DNA from: Neophaeococcomyces mojaviensis
Lineage: Eukaryota > Ascomycota > Eurotiomycetes > Chaetothyriales
Reading direction: 5' to 3'
Assembly (NCBI GenBank): GCA_030247915.1
Contig: JAPDRQ010000070.1
Location: 62,001 to 126,000 of the forward strand
Length of the DNA stretch: 64,000 nt
Part shown: in pieces, positions 21,390 through 31,288 of the stretch
Layout: the number at the start of each line of letters is the position of its first letter
Position numbering within the stretch: position 1 is the first letter of the stretch
Translations under genes and position numbers: made by a program
Notes under the pieces: generated by a model
Told to the model about the DNA's origin: nothing
Seen by the model: only the letters and a program-made list of their open reading frames with translations
The model's database searches: none

Positions 21390-22499
21390 ATGCCTACAGC
21401 AGTTTCAGACTCTCTTACTATCATCATCACTACATCACCTACTCCGTCAGCACCCTCGACCGAACTATTATCGTCCGTTATCCAATCTTTCCATGACCAC
21501 TGTCCAGACTTATTGAGTTGCCAAGTCATCGTCGTTTTCGATACTTACGACCACATTTCGCCTAAAGCACGCCTTAAGAAAGGGTATCTCACTCCTCAAG
21601 GAGCTAAGGACTATGATCAATACAAATCCAACGTCAAGGAATTGGTCCTGCGACAATATAATTCGAATGAGAACCATCTCTCTAACCAGAGCAGCAATCA
21701 AGCTGAATATGGTTCGCCTGGCTGCGCAGAGAACTTCGTTTCATTCTCAGCTTCACGGACTCAAGACAGCAGAATCGTCTTCATAGAGCCTGCACAACGC
21801 CTAGGCTTTAGCTTGGCTGTCCGGACGGCCCTGCGCACAGTCACCACACCTTATGTCTGGGTCCACCAGCATGACTGGACACTGTTAGCCCAAATCCCTA
21901 TCGCGGCAATCCTTGAAGTTATGAAAGCTTCCGAGCCTGATGAAGAAGTGCCGATCAAATATGTCTGCCTACCTTCAATCCGTATGTTACAGTACGCGGT
22001 ACAGTCTGATGTCCAAAGATTCCCAGCATTCAAGACTTTCACAGCTTCACTCAAGCGGTCGTTCGTGTTGCAATCCCAGGCTGAGCTAAGTGTTCCGCTG
22101 ACACCACTTTTCTTCTGGCATGACAAGCCTCACATCGTCTCTACGACCCACTATCTCAATCGTGTCTTCCCGTCACGACTTGCAGTGAGACGAGGGGAGT
22201 TCATAGAGGACACCGTTGGACAAAAAGCACGAAAGCAGATGAAGGAGGGGCAGTGGCATAAGTGGGCTTGTTGGCTGTACTATCCTAATGAAGGGAAACA
22301 GCTGTGCTTAAAGCATTTGGACGGGCGGGTCTGGCGAGGAGTCGAAGGCGAGATGAAACAGAAAATGTTATGGAAGGCGCAAATGCAAATTGAAGGCACA
22401 GCCAAATCTGAGCTTCTGCAGGTTGAAATGCATGATGCAGAGGCCGACCTGAAAGGTCTGTTTGCGTCATTGACCTCAGGGGTAGAGAGAAATTGCTGA
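21390..22499 (+). CDS. glycosyltransferase-like protein (nucleotide-sugar transferase fold), hypothetical
   Basis: 369 aa from the ATG at 21390. The frame is open ten codons further back, but only from a GTG. The N-terminal half reads as a Rossmann-type A domain: LTIIITTSPTPSAP, then VIVVFDTYDH near 45-55, then RLGFSLAVRTALRTVTTPYV. The centre holds VWVHQHDWTLL, an acidic/His motif placed where GT-A enzymes hold D-x-D. Later conserved-looking text includes FFWHDKPHIVSTTHYL and GEFIEDTVGQ. This is an inference from fold-like patterning; no donor or acceptor can be named. There is no signal peptide, so it is likely cytosolic. Confidence 0.55.
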   Translation: MPTAVSDSLTIIITTSPTPSAPSTELLSSVIQSFHDHCPDLLSCQVIVVFDTYDHISPKARLKKGYLTPQGAKDYDQYKSNVKELVLRQYNSNENHLSNQSSNQAEYGSPGCAENFVSFSASRTQDSRIVFIEPAQRLGFSLAVRTALRTVTTPYVWVHQHDWTLLAQIPIAAILEVMKASEPDEEVPIKYVCLPSIRMLQYAVQSDVQRFPAFKTFTASLKRSFVLQSQAELSVPLTPLFFWHDKPHIVSTTHYLNRVFPSRLAVRRGEFIEDTVGQKARKQMKEGQWHKWACWLYYPNEGKQLCLKHLDGRVWRGVEGEMKQKMLWKAQMQIEGTAKSELLQVEMHDAEADLKGLFASLTSGVERNC

Positions 22500-22860
22500 G
22501 CACAAAGAGAATACATGTAAGCATTGCTCATCCATTAAGACACTCTCCGATATTTGGGTCTGCTTGGTCAACAGACTGCCAAAAGATACACCGTTCCAGC
22601 TTTCGAAAAAACAGTCGCTATGGCACAGGCCATTCGTTGAACAGACACATGCAGATTCTGATGCAGATAAATGGCCTTCAGCGTTTGAAGCGGCTAACAA
22701 CTTTGCGTTTCTGCGCGTTGCTTCGGCTCGAAGGCTTCAGGCATCGGAAGTGCTCCGTGCGGGGGAAGTTTCGGGGTCAATCTTGCTCCAAGAGAACCGC
22801 CGCAAATACGCCGGGTGTATCATCCTCGGAAGCTGGATGGACAGATTTGAGTCTTATTGA
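22486..22860 (+). CDS. open frame downstream of the glycosyltransferase-like gene, no start found
   Basis: A 124-codon frame opens after TAG at 22483-22485 and overlaps the end of the previous gene by 14 nt in another frame. It contains a C-x2-C pair (TCKHCSS) and protein-like text SLWHRPFVEQTHADSDADKW and NFAFLRVASARRLQASEV. It has no ATG before that text. It may be a terminal exon of the upstream gene reached by an intron or frameshift I could not resolve, or a spurious frame. Confidence 0.28.
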   Translation, partial: REIAEHKENTCKHCSSIKTLSDIWVCLVNRLPKDTPFQLSKKQSLWHRPFVEQTHADSDADKWPSAFEAANNFAFLRVASARRLQASEVLRAGEVSGSILLQENRRKYAGCIILGSWMDRFESY

Positions 22861-22926
22861 AGCAGAGCTTCATGAAAATTTCTGAGACTTTCCGTAATCT
22901 GCAACTGTTTCTGTCATAATCTTGAG

Positions 22927-23896
22927 ATGGCGACGTTAAATGGCGCTGGCACCGGCGGCTCTACTGCTGTACAAAGGAAATCGATTATTGTGACTGGTGG
23001 TGCCAGTGGTATTGGTCTTGCTATCACTCGACATTTTGCCGCAGAAGGACACGATATAGCTGTTTTAGACGTCAATGGAGCAGAAGGACCATCAGTCGTT
23101 GAATCGATTGCCAAAGAAAACCCTATATCAAAATTGACATTCTCGAAGTGCGATGTTTCATCCTGGCAGGAACAAGCAACAGTATTCAAAGAAGTTTTCA
23201 ATCAACATGGAGGACGACTTGATATAGTCATGGCGAATGCTGGAATTTCTGAACGTGGTGCTAGCGACTTGGTGGCTGTTGAGAGTGCAGAACCAGCCCA
23301 GCCTCGGCTTGGCACAGTTAATGTCAACCTGGTTGGTGTCATGTACAGTATGTCTTGCACTTCTTCACGTTCCCGGAAGCAGGCTGATTAGGAATCTTGA
23401 ATCAAGGTGTCAAGCTGGCGGTTCATTACATGAACAAAAACCCGGCTAACGATGCGATAAGCCGTGGGTCAATAATCTGTACAGCATCGAACGCTGGTGT
23501 ATACCCTTTCCCCATCGCACCAGCGTATGCCGCAACGAAAGCCGGTGTTATTGGTCTAGTCAGATCATTAGCAAGGCCGTACGAAAAATACAAAATTCAG
23601 ATCAACGCGTTAGCTCCGGCGGTGCTTGGTGAGTAAACGAAGCTTGAATCAAGACCGCAGCTGACGCTCGTGTAGAAACGAACATTGCACCAGATAAAGC
23701 TTTGTTCAAGAACATGATCCTGACACCGTTCTCAACTTTGACGAGAGGGGTTTCTCAGTTCATTAGTGATCCATCGGTAACAGGTGCCATTGCAGAGATT
23801 CACGGTAATAGCGTTACCATCAGAGACCCTCCTAACTTCGTCGATGAAGATAGTGCAAAGAATCTGGAGACATTCTGGAATCTGGGATATGCCTGA
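22927..23896 (+). CDS. short-chain dehydrogenase/reductase, 15-PGDH-like
   Basis: 287 aa in three exons: 22927-23347, 23407-23628 and 23676-23896. Introns are 59 nt (GTATGT...TCAAG) and 47 nt (GTGAGT...TGTAG). The classical SDR fold is clear: VTGGASGIGLAI (TGxxxGIG) near residues 23-34, acidic VLDVNGAE that favours NAD(H) over NADP(H), a D-V box CDVSSW, MANAGIS (NAG), catalytic Ser in ICTASNAG and the YxxxK pair in APAYAATKAG. The C-terminal part is short with a lid LFKNMILTPFSTLTRG. This pattern matches fungal 15-hydroxyprostaglandin-dehydrogenase-like SDRs. The physiological substrate is unknown. Confidence 0.88.
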
Positions 23897-24197
23897 GACA
23901 TTCAAAACTTGCTTTCAAACTGAGAAGGTTAAGGAGTGGCTCCTTCCAAGCTGATTTCTCGAACATATTACTTTTGCAACACGTATTCAGCTGGTTTTCC
24001 AGGGCATTTCCGATCTGTGTTCTCTTCGGTGCCAATTTAGAACTCTTCAAGCATGACTACTAATGTGTTTTGCAACATCCTCCAGCCCAAAAATCAAATT
24101 CAAGGTAGCACTACCTACCATTCAACTATGGATGTCTGTCCCACAATATCCGTCCTAACTTCACCGAAACATGCATGACATATGCTTACACCTGAAG
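23897..24197. other. intergenic between convergent genes
   Basis: 301 bp; nothing recognised beyond the expected 3' ends of both neighbours. Confidence 0.4.
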
Positions 24198-24981
24198 TCA
24201 GAGTTCAGAGCCTTCCATCTTCGCAATAGCATCCTCCACCTCTCTCTCCCATCCTTTCGACGATGCTGTTGTGAAAGAATCATTGCTCTCGCTCTCAGCC
24301 AATTTTGTCAACTCCTTCCCAACATCCGTTTCGCTCAACCCAAATCCCCCAAAAGCTGCTTCCTCATTGGCAACAGCTGCAATTTTCCTTATAAGTACAT
24401 TGACAACACTCTTGACAAGCACATCCTTCTGCAGGTCTGCCACTCGCCACTCAACCATATGACAGTCGTACATGTACTCCTCCAAGGTGGTCTGCACAAA
24501 GTCGTCCTTACGAAGCTCAGCGATAGACATGAGCCACTCGCCAGCTTTTCTGTGATAGCTGTCTGAAGCTTGCTCTAGGTCTTTGAGGTTGGGGCGTTCG
24601 AGGGCTTTAGCTGCTGATTCAACGAGTTTGGGGAGCTTGCTAAGAAGTTTGAGGAGTAGAGCGAAAGGATCAGGTTTGGATTCAACAGTATCAGATGCTA
24701 TATCTATGGAGAGTGTTAGACAAACATGAAAATTATCACTTGGTGGTATAAAAGGTTAGCTACCGCCATGTTACATACTTTTCGTCTTTTTCAAACCACT
24801 TTCGATCTCTTTCTTAGCATCCTCAAAATCGGCATTACCGGTGTGACCGATGGCCATCTCTGCAATGATCATTCGGACTGCAAGCTCTGGAGAACATTGT
24901 CAGGTAAGTAAACAGTGAACAGAAATTGAATGTCGCACCTTTTGCCTCAGCGACAATCTCCTTTTTGTTCATAGTTGCCAT
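24198..24981 (-). CDS. hypothetical helical protein, three exons
   Basis: Three exons (24981-24939, 24886-24779, 24703-24198) give 218 aa in one frame. Introns are GTGCGA...TCCAG (52 nt) and GTATGT...CATAG (75 nt). The protein starts MATMNKKEIVAEAKELAV and is almost entirely charged and helical. It includes a Leu/Pro segment FALLLKLLSKLPKLVESAAK, then YMYDCHMVEWRVADLQKDVL, and ends in an acidic tail EVEDAIAKMEGSEL. There is no TM or signal peptide, so it is probably cytosolic. I do not recognise the family. The consistent phases across two introns are the main support that it is a real gene. Confidence 0.6.
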
Positions 24982-26230
24982 GGTGGTCTTCACTAATTAA
25001 GGTTGTCAAAGAATCAAGTAGACCAGAGATGAAAGCGAGGAAACTGTCTAGGCTACGGTCTCTGGCATTGCGTACCCGGATCCTATGATGTCGCCCTGTC
25101 AACAGCACGGTCGCGGATTATTCTACTGGTTCGCAATCGAAGGACAGTATAGGTGAGAAGAGTACCAATCACTAGAGCGCTAACATCATTCAGCCATTGT
25201 TGAGATGGATGTTTCCTGTGGCTCACAGTATGTCAGACAAGTAAAAAGGTTATTGCTACTGCTTAGAGGAAACCAGATGACACGTGAAATAGACAAGCTC
25301 AAGACGATGTTCCGCAGAGATAATACAGTGTTTACTGTACTCCATTAAGGGCATAACGATTAAAGGGAGATTCAAAACGAAGCTCTAGGATGAGGAATCT
25401 GCGAAGGGATGTAAGCGAGGAAATGTAGGAATGGTCTGCGAGATTTCAATATCCTCGACTACATGAAGGTTCTTTTGTGTCTTCGTCTGATAGAGCTCAA
25501 TGCTGAAAATATCTGTAACATAAACCAAACACCCTCAAAGCACCTTCTTATGGCCTTGACACAAGCAATGGCACCAAAATCCTGACCACAGCTCGAATTG
25601 TAATTGAGGGATGACAACTTTTCGTAATCATACCTCCTCCTAAATGACAGTGTTACAGTCAGTAGCCTCGACTTCACTTGGAAGCCAGCGTCATGCACCA
25701 GAGAGGGATCAGGAGGCTGTATCTGTCCTTGTCTTCCTAGACAACCTCGACTATCATACTGACACTCAATCAACTTCTAAAAGTTGTGCGTTGATGCGAC
25801 ATCTTACATGAACTAGTATGCTACCTGAATATTCTCCAGAGGTGCATTGGAGATTTTGGTCACAAGCTCAAGTACATGTAGCCTCACATGTATGCTAGTC
25901 CTTTGATGCTGCAACTCAGTCGTAAAGCCTGAAAATCCAGATTATCGATTTCTCATCACCTAGATGGTATTGTGCTCAACCTCTGTACTCAGACTAGTCG
26001 AGAAAGAACATTGCAGGTCATGATGTGATCTTTGATTCTGCGATTCAAAGTACACTTGTTGTGCAGATGCCAAGGAATGATTAGTCAGTAAACATTAATT
26101 TTTCTTTTCATATCGTTGGTCATTCGGATTGCCATCATTCTCGAGGTGTCTGAATTCATAATGAACCACTGTTGTTACCACTACATAAGCTCGCCGTAGG
26201 TTCTAGGTGATATATGGTTCTGACTCTAGC
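24982..26230. promoter_or_regulatory. divergent upstream region
   Basis: 1.25 kb between head-to-head starts. Only short overlapping frames; none supportable. Promoter assignment rests on orientation. Confidence 0.4.
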
Positions 26231-27292
26231 ATGATGCTGCTCTTCACCTCGTCACTCCGTGCCCCCCTGCGCTCCAATAATCTTGACCAGCAACTCGATT
26301 TCCTTCCGCAAGAGCTCACTATATATGAGATTATTGCAACAATTTTTATATTCGTTTGGCGACAATTACTATACATTATCGGTTTACGCAGTGATAATTC
26401 AATCAAGACAACCATAACGGGTGACGAGCAATACATACTCCCGAAGCTTGAACTATTGGCGCCCTTCCGCATCAGCAGAACAGACCTCAAGAGATTTGAG
26501 GAAGCCGTCAGTACCACAGAAAATCACGATCTATTGGATGACCCAGCTCAGATATGCCTCTTCTTGTCTGCACTCAGCGAGCCTGCCATGCTTTTGCTGC
26601 TCAGTCACCCTGATTGCCCTATTCGACCATTAGGGTCTGTCAATGTGCGCAATAGGTTTGAGCTATCCACATCCGCAGTTCTCAGTTGTCGAAAACTGCT
26701 TGAGCTCCAGACGTGTGAGGTACATGCCAGATTGCTTCCTGAGACGCGTAAGGTTAAACGTGGATTGGAAATCGATATCCAGGTGGACATCATTGATCTC
26801 ACAGGCGGAACGGAACATAAGGTTTTCCAGCAAACATTTACCATGCTACAGTTCATGCGGTTCAAGACCAGATCTATGGCAATACCTCAAGTTGATCTCT
26901 ATACAGCTGATACGGCATGGTTGAAGGATGTTGCTGGTACAACAAACTTTCAGATGAGTCTAGTTAGTCCGAGAGCATGGGCAGCTATCTGTAAGGACTA
27001 CAATCCAATTCACATCTCAAAGCTCGCAGCTAGACTCTTCGACTTTCCAAGCGTCATTGCCCATGGTAACCATGCGTTGGCTATAGCTCTTGCAAGCTAC
27101 CATAATACAAGCCGAAAGCATTCTATAGATTTCAAGAGGATCACAATAGAGGTACAATTTCGTCGGCCCATTGTCCTTCCCACGAACAAAGGTTTGAGAT
27201 TGAAATCAAAGCAGGATTCAGCTGATGCTGAACGCTTTTGGATCGTTCAAGGTGAGAAGATTTGTGTCGTTGCTTCGGTAGAGGGTCTATAG
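26231..27292 (+). CDS. MaoC-type hotdog dehydratase-like protein
   Basis: 353 aa from the ATG at 26231; the frame is open eight codons upstream only from a GTG. One hydrophobic segment near residues 30-50 (IYEIIATIFIFVWRQLLYIIG) could anchor the protein. The C-terminal third carries the (R)-hydratase signature CKDYNPIHISKLAARLFDF followed by VIAHGNHALAIAL, with Asp and His in the D-x-N-P-I-H motif as likely catalytic residues. The N-terminal half probably forms the second, non-catalytic hotdog, as in fungal double-hotdog proteins. MaoC enzymes hydrate trans-2-enoyl-CoA. The real substrate here is unknown, and no fatty-acid gene cluster surrounds it. Confidence 0.82.
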   Translation: MMLLFTSSLRAPLRSNNLDQQLDFLPQELTIYEIIATIFIFVWRQLLYIIGLRSDNSIKTTITGDEQYILPKLELLAPFRISRTDLKRFEEAVSTTENHDLLDDPAQICLFLSALSEPAMLLLLSHPDCPIRPLGSVNVRNRFELSTSAVLSCRKLLELQTCEVHARLLPETRKVKRGLEIDIQVDIIDLTGGTEHKVFQQTFTMLQFMRFKTRSMAIPQVDLYTADTAWLKDVAGTTNFQMSLVSPRAWAAICKDYNPIHISKLAARLFDFPSVIAHGNHALAIALASYHNTSRKHSIDFKRITIEVQFRRPIVLPTNKGLRLKSKQDSADAERFWIVQGEKICVVASVEGL

Positions 27293-27719
27293 ATATTATA
27301 GCAACTGATAACCTAACTTTTTAAGAGCGAAGTAATGTGTGGTGAGACTCTGGGCTGCCCTCATACTGGAGCAATATCACAACACCCTAGGCATTGAGTC
27401 GCAGAAATTAAGAGAATGTGGAAGTGTCAACAATGCTAGCCTGAAGTACTAAATTTCGTTTTCCAGAATCCAAGTCATACAATTTGGTCTCCCAGTCTGA
27501 ACTGGGAATGGGAGAAGGAGAGTCAAAAATAACAAGATTGGGAGCAAATCAATATCTCTACCCTAATTGAGATATCAACTCAATTGCAGCTGCTAAGATT
27601 CTTACTGTTAACACGAGTCAGCTACACTTGTACTTCGCTGGAGTGATAATATCAATCACATTTAAATCCTTGATGTAAGAATTCGTTATAGACCAAGCAG
27701 TCAATAATATGCATGACCA
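27293..27719. other. intergenic between convergent genes
   Basis: About 430 bp, nothing recognised. Confidence 0.4.
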
Positions 27720-28115
27720 TTACTGTTGATTGAAGAATCTAGTGACATGGTTCCGAGACGGCCTTCGTTGGTCCGTTGGATTGGGCTGTTCGCCAGTGCT
27801 AGAACGAGAGTGGTTTTGGTCACGGCTGCGATTTGTGTTAGACAGTCGCTGCTGCTGCTGCTGCTGCTGCGCAGAGTTAATGGCATTGATTAAAGCTAGA
27901 GCATATTCAGCTTCCGCACGTTCTCGTGCACGTCTCAGGCTAGCTCGAACCGCTGCTGCATTATCGTCGTAGTCGTGGTCATTACATGGGTAAGGGACGT
28001 GAACTCTGTCCGCCGCACGTCGGCTTTCGCGACAGTCACTTTTTCGGCATGGAAACAGAATGCGCTGAGGGGTCCGACAAAAACAATTGTATTCGATGTA
28101 GGCAGTGTAACACAT
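27720..28115 (-). CDS. small Cys-rich MCY-type protein with polyQ run
   Basis: 131 aa. It begins MCYTAYIEYNCFCRTPQRI and continues with further Cys at FPCRKSDCRE and PYPCNDHDYD. This resembles the many short ascomycete proteins that start MCY and hold a small zinc-like or disulphide cluster. The middle is an Ala/Arg/Glu helix (AAAVRASLRRARERAEAEYALAL). A run of seven Gln (CTG repeats on the plus strand, 27849-27870) precedes a basic, Asn/Ser-rich tail. No function is known. The ATG is directly before the conserved MCY text. Confidence 0.55.
   Translation of the reverse strand: MCYTAYIEYNCFCRTPQRILFPCRKSDCRESRRAADRVHVPYPCNDHDYDDNAAAVRASLRRARERAEAEYALALINAINSAQQQQQQQRLSNTNRSRDQNHSRSSTGEQPNPTDQRRPSRNHVTRFFNQQ
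27849..27870. repeat. (CTG)n / polyglutamine tract
   Basis: About seven consecutive CTG/CAG triplets inside the small Cys-rich gene, encoding Gln on the minus strand. Such tracts vary in length between strains. Confidence 0.9.
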
Positions 28116-29039
28116 CTTTTGTGTGGATTTCTGGTGGGCTATGTTTTCTGAATGGGTAATTTGAGTAGTGGTTCTCTTGATTGCAGGTTTGTTGCGATGG
28201 GCTTTTGGCTTCTGAGGTCTATCATCGTGAGGCTGGCTGGCTTAGTTTTGTAGATCTGGTAGAAGAATGAGTTGTTGTTCCTGCAAAGAAAACCTCATTC
28301 ATTGTCTCGTTGTTGGCTTCACATCGTGTGCAACAAGCTAAAATATCTCATAAGAAGGGCATGAAGTAGCATTTTATCTTGCACATCAGGTAATAATCAG
28401 GTTCTTTCCTTTTGTTTGAATATTGGTTAACTTCACAATGAAAATAAACTTGTCTAGTCATGATGCATGGACCAAGTGCTCTATCTGTCTCGATAGACTG
28501 TGTAAGAAGATGCATCAAAAAGTACTGTCGCCAAAGGCGACGATAAGACAATTATAAAAAGTTCGATAACACGTGTTAGGCCGCACCACCTCCAACCAGA
28601 ATATCTGACAATTGGCGACAAGAATCACATCTCGTCCCATCTTTTCATTTCCCTTCAAGGGCTTTTCATCTTTTTTCTTGGCTGTCCTGGTGTTTGGCAA
28701 GAGTATCTGCTGCCATGACCTGTGACCCTCTTGTCAGCTCTTAAATCTCACCTATGACTCATGTCAGCATAGGGTTGTACCCACAAAATTGGTCAATGAC
28801 ATCTTAGAAAGAGCTCGAAGGCGTTTTTGTCAACTACTCAGTTTTACAAGAATGCAACTACATAAACTGTCGTTGTGCTATCGTTCCTTCTCCACCTCTA
28901 CCACCATACCAGTGCTTCGAGCGCACGCACTCCTATCAGACCTTCCATAACCCACAAACCACTGAACTCCTGATGCGGGAGATCATATTCTCATAGCGCT
29001 GGAGAAAACGAATTTGATATAATCCTTGCTTCTGGAACC
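28116..29039. promoter_or_regulatory. divergent upstream region
   Basis: About 920 bp between head-to-head starts of the small Cys-rich gene and the RNA-ligase-like gene. No supportable coding frame. Confidence 0.4.
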
Positions 29040-30236
29040 ATGTCGACCGACGAGTCTGCTAAGAGCCGCTCCCAACTCGGAGACAATGGCTTTCCCAAAA
29101 TCACAGGAAAGGTCAATGATTTTCTCTATCAGCTCCAGGAACTTAAAGACCAGCAACAGCATCTCGACTTTGTTCCCATCGTCGGCACGGTAAAATTGCA
29201 CGGAATGCACGCAGACATTCTCTTCAGCCTTACAGGAGTTGCAAAGCGAGACTCTAAGTCGTCGAATGAGGATCCCCTCGAAACTGAACTCGCTAGCGCA
29301 GCAGCGGCTCTTAATCTCAGTGAGAAGGGCCTCGAAGAGTGCGGAGTTAGCTTTCAGTCTCGAAATGTGCTCTGTGATGCTGAAGCATCGAATCACGGTT
29401 GGCCAAGAGATATCGCACGGCATCCGGATGCATTACAGTATCTCAAGACCCGGGTAATGGAAAGATACCTGTCTCGTTATCCTGGCGCCAGTATAGACCG
29501 TACACAACCTCTGATAATCGCTGGAGAATGGATCGGAACAGGTGTTCAGAAAGGTGTCGGCATCTCCAAACTCTCACCACGATTCATCATTCTCGGCATC
29601 AAAATTAATGGCCAGTGGCAGCCAGATGACGATTATAGTGATATAGAAGCTAATAAAGCCGGAATATTCACTATTCATCGTGTACCGCAGTTCAAGTTCA
29701 TGTTTGATATGTCAGACATCAGTGAGAACAACTACGTACTGCTAGACATGCAGCGTATCGCAGATGACGTCGAGTTCTGCTGTCCCTACGCAGCCCACTT
29801 TGGAATCGAAAACTCCCGTGGCGAGGGCGTGGTATGGAAGATTGGCACTCTGGATGGCATCACTAACCCCAAGTGCTGGTTCAAGACAAAGGGACCTATC
29901 AGTGGGCCAGAAAATCGGATTGATCCACAGAGCATCACGAGAAATGCAGAGAAGAAGCTCACTGTAAATTCTGCAAGTGAGAAATGGGTGAGCAAGAGAC
30001 GTGTGGAGCAAGGCTTCGAATACTTACTAGAGCTGGGCCTTGAGCCAAGCAAGGAGAGCATGAAACAGTTCATCAATTGGGTAGTGCAAGATGTGATGAC
30101 TGAGGAAAAGAGCGAGATCGATAAGATAAGAAGCCAATACTCAGATGCTAGTCGATTGGTGAAGGCCAAGGTGGGACAGCTGGCCCGAGAAAAGTACTTC
30201 GAAACTATGCGGGAAGTGGGCATTGACTCCTTCTGA
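29040..30236 (+). CDS. RNA-ligase-family (Rnl2-like nucleotidyltransferase) protein
   Basis: 398 aa, single exon. It shows an ordered set of covalent nucleotidyltransferase motifs: motif I KLHG with the adenylation Lys near 52, the Ia-like FQSRN (105-109), GEWIGTGVQKG (162-172, motif III position), GEGVVWK (261-267, motif IV) and WFKTKG (280-285, motif V). The C-terminal 100 residues are helical and charged, with no recognisable domain. Spacing fits Rnl2/RNA_ligase-type enzymes rather than the fungal tRNA ligase Trl1, which is far longer and carries kinase and CPD domains. It probably seals or adenylylates RNA; the substrate is unknown. There is no signal peptide or TM. The start ATG is preceded by no longer in-frame ATG. 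Confidence 0.82.
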   Translation: MSTDESAKSRSQLGDNGFPKITGKVNDFLYQLQELKDQQQHLDFVPIVGTVKLHGMHADILFSLTGVAKRDSKSSNEDPLETELASAAAALNLSEKGLEECGVSFQSRNVLCDAEASNHGWPRDIARHPDALQYLKTRVMERYLSRYPGASIDRTQPLIIAGEWIGTGVQKGVGISKLSPRFIILGIKINGQWQPDDDYSDIEANKAGIFTIHRVPQFKFMFDMSDISENNYVLLDMQRIADDVEFCCPYAAHFGIENSRGEGVVWKIGTLDGITNPKCWFKTKGPISGPENRIDPQSITRNAEKKLTVNSASEKWVSKRRVEQGFEYLLELGLEPSKESMKQFINWVVQDVMTEEKSEIDKIRSQYSDASRLVKAKVGQLAREKYFETMREVGIDSF

Positions 30237-30733
30237 ACAATTGTGAGGCTGGTTGAATGGTTGGAGGCATGGACTTCGCAGGAGTTCTCGGGGTAATTCA
30301 TTTTATACGTAGAGTTTGTTAAGCGAGCACCCATCGTCAAAAACTAAAGATAGGAGAGGAGACAAGTATTGTGGTAGCACATTGCTTTTCAATACTGTTC
30401 AGAGCTATCTAGCTAATCCATATATGTGTCTGTTGTACGTAGTAGAAGTGACTTCACACAGTATGAGATACTGCATCGATCAGGCAGCTCGTCAGTCGGT
30501 CGAAGTTTCTCGGAAGAAGGTTCTGACTGTGTAATGAGCTTTGCGTTACCTTGTCCAGCCATAACTTCTCTCATATAGCACGTTCAGCACCACCACCCAA
30601 TCTGCGAGTTACTGGTTTTTCCACTATAACATACTCTCTAGTGCTGGATCTATGATGAGATATGAAACAATTCTCATACAACTGTAGAAGTCTTTTCCTT
30701 CTAGCCGCTCCACATTGAAAGATCTTGACACTA
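30237..30733. other. intergenic between convergent genes
   Basis: About 500 bp, nothing recognised. Confidence 0.4.
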
Positions 30734-31288
30734 TCACGCAGGCTGTTGCGACTGCTTCGCGCTAAGAATTGTGTTTAAATAAGAACATGCAGCTCGCGCT
30801 TTCGGGATAAGTGGTTTTAGGTAACTCATGCTCTTATGCTCTCCCTGAACATCTTGAACAATCAACAGTATTTGTGCAGTTATTCTTCGGAAATACAAGC
30901 GGCTAGAGCAAGGTTCCTGAAAAGTTGGTTCTTCCGGATATAGTTCCTCGAGAAGCGCTCGTAAATCGTTATAAGACTCTGTCAATAATTCAATGCATTG
31001 TTTAATGTCTTCTGCGGGCTTCAAATTGAAATGACAGACCGCTGAGTAGGGATTCGCGGCAGTGAGTGCTTCGATTGCCCAGGCTCTGTTACAAATTTCT
31101 TCTAAGATCCCGGTTTTGTCGATTTGGGGAGCTTGTTCTTCAGGAGGCGGTTCCTGCTGACTTCCGGGAACCGATATAGGACCATGATAGCGCGGAAGAA
31201 ACGAAGGCCCGATCATACATCGTGAATCGGAAGCGGTACCCTCAGGGATAGCGTAGAATTCAGCTCTGCTGAGTTGTCTGCCAGACAT
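30734..31288 (-). CDS. hypothetical protein, 184 aa
   Basis: Single-exon frame from an ATG. The N-terminal 60 residues are Pro/Gln-rich and probably disordered. The remainder is helical: TGILEEICNRAWAIEALTAA, a segment EDIKQCIELLTESYNDLRAL and SYLKPLIPKARAACSYLNTI. No TM, signal peptide or catalytic motif is visible, and I do not recognise a family. It sits alone, about 1.9 kb from the next candidate gene. The ordered composition change favours a real gene. Confidence 0.45.
   Translation of the reverse strand: MSGRQLSRAEFYAIPEGTASDSRCMIGPSFLPRYHGPISVPGSQQEPPPEEQAPQIDKTGILEEICNRAWAIEALTAANPYSAVCHFNLKPAEDIKQCIELLTESYNDLRALLEELYPEEPTFQEPCSSRLYFRRITAQILLIVQDVQGEHKSMSYLKPLIPKARAACSYLNTILSAKQSQQPA

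Noticed and set aside
22927..27292. SDR plus MaoC (plus neighbouring genes) as a fatty-acid or secondary-metabolite cluster
   Set aside because: No synthase, thiolase, ligase or transporter among them, and unrelated genes intervene.
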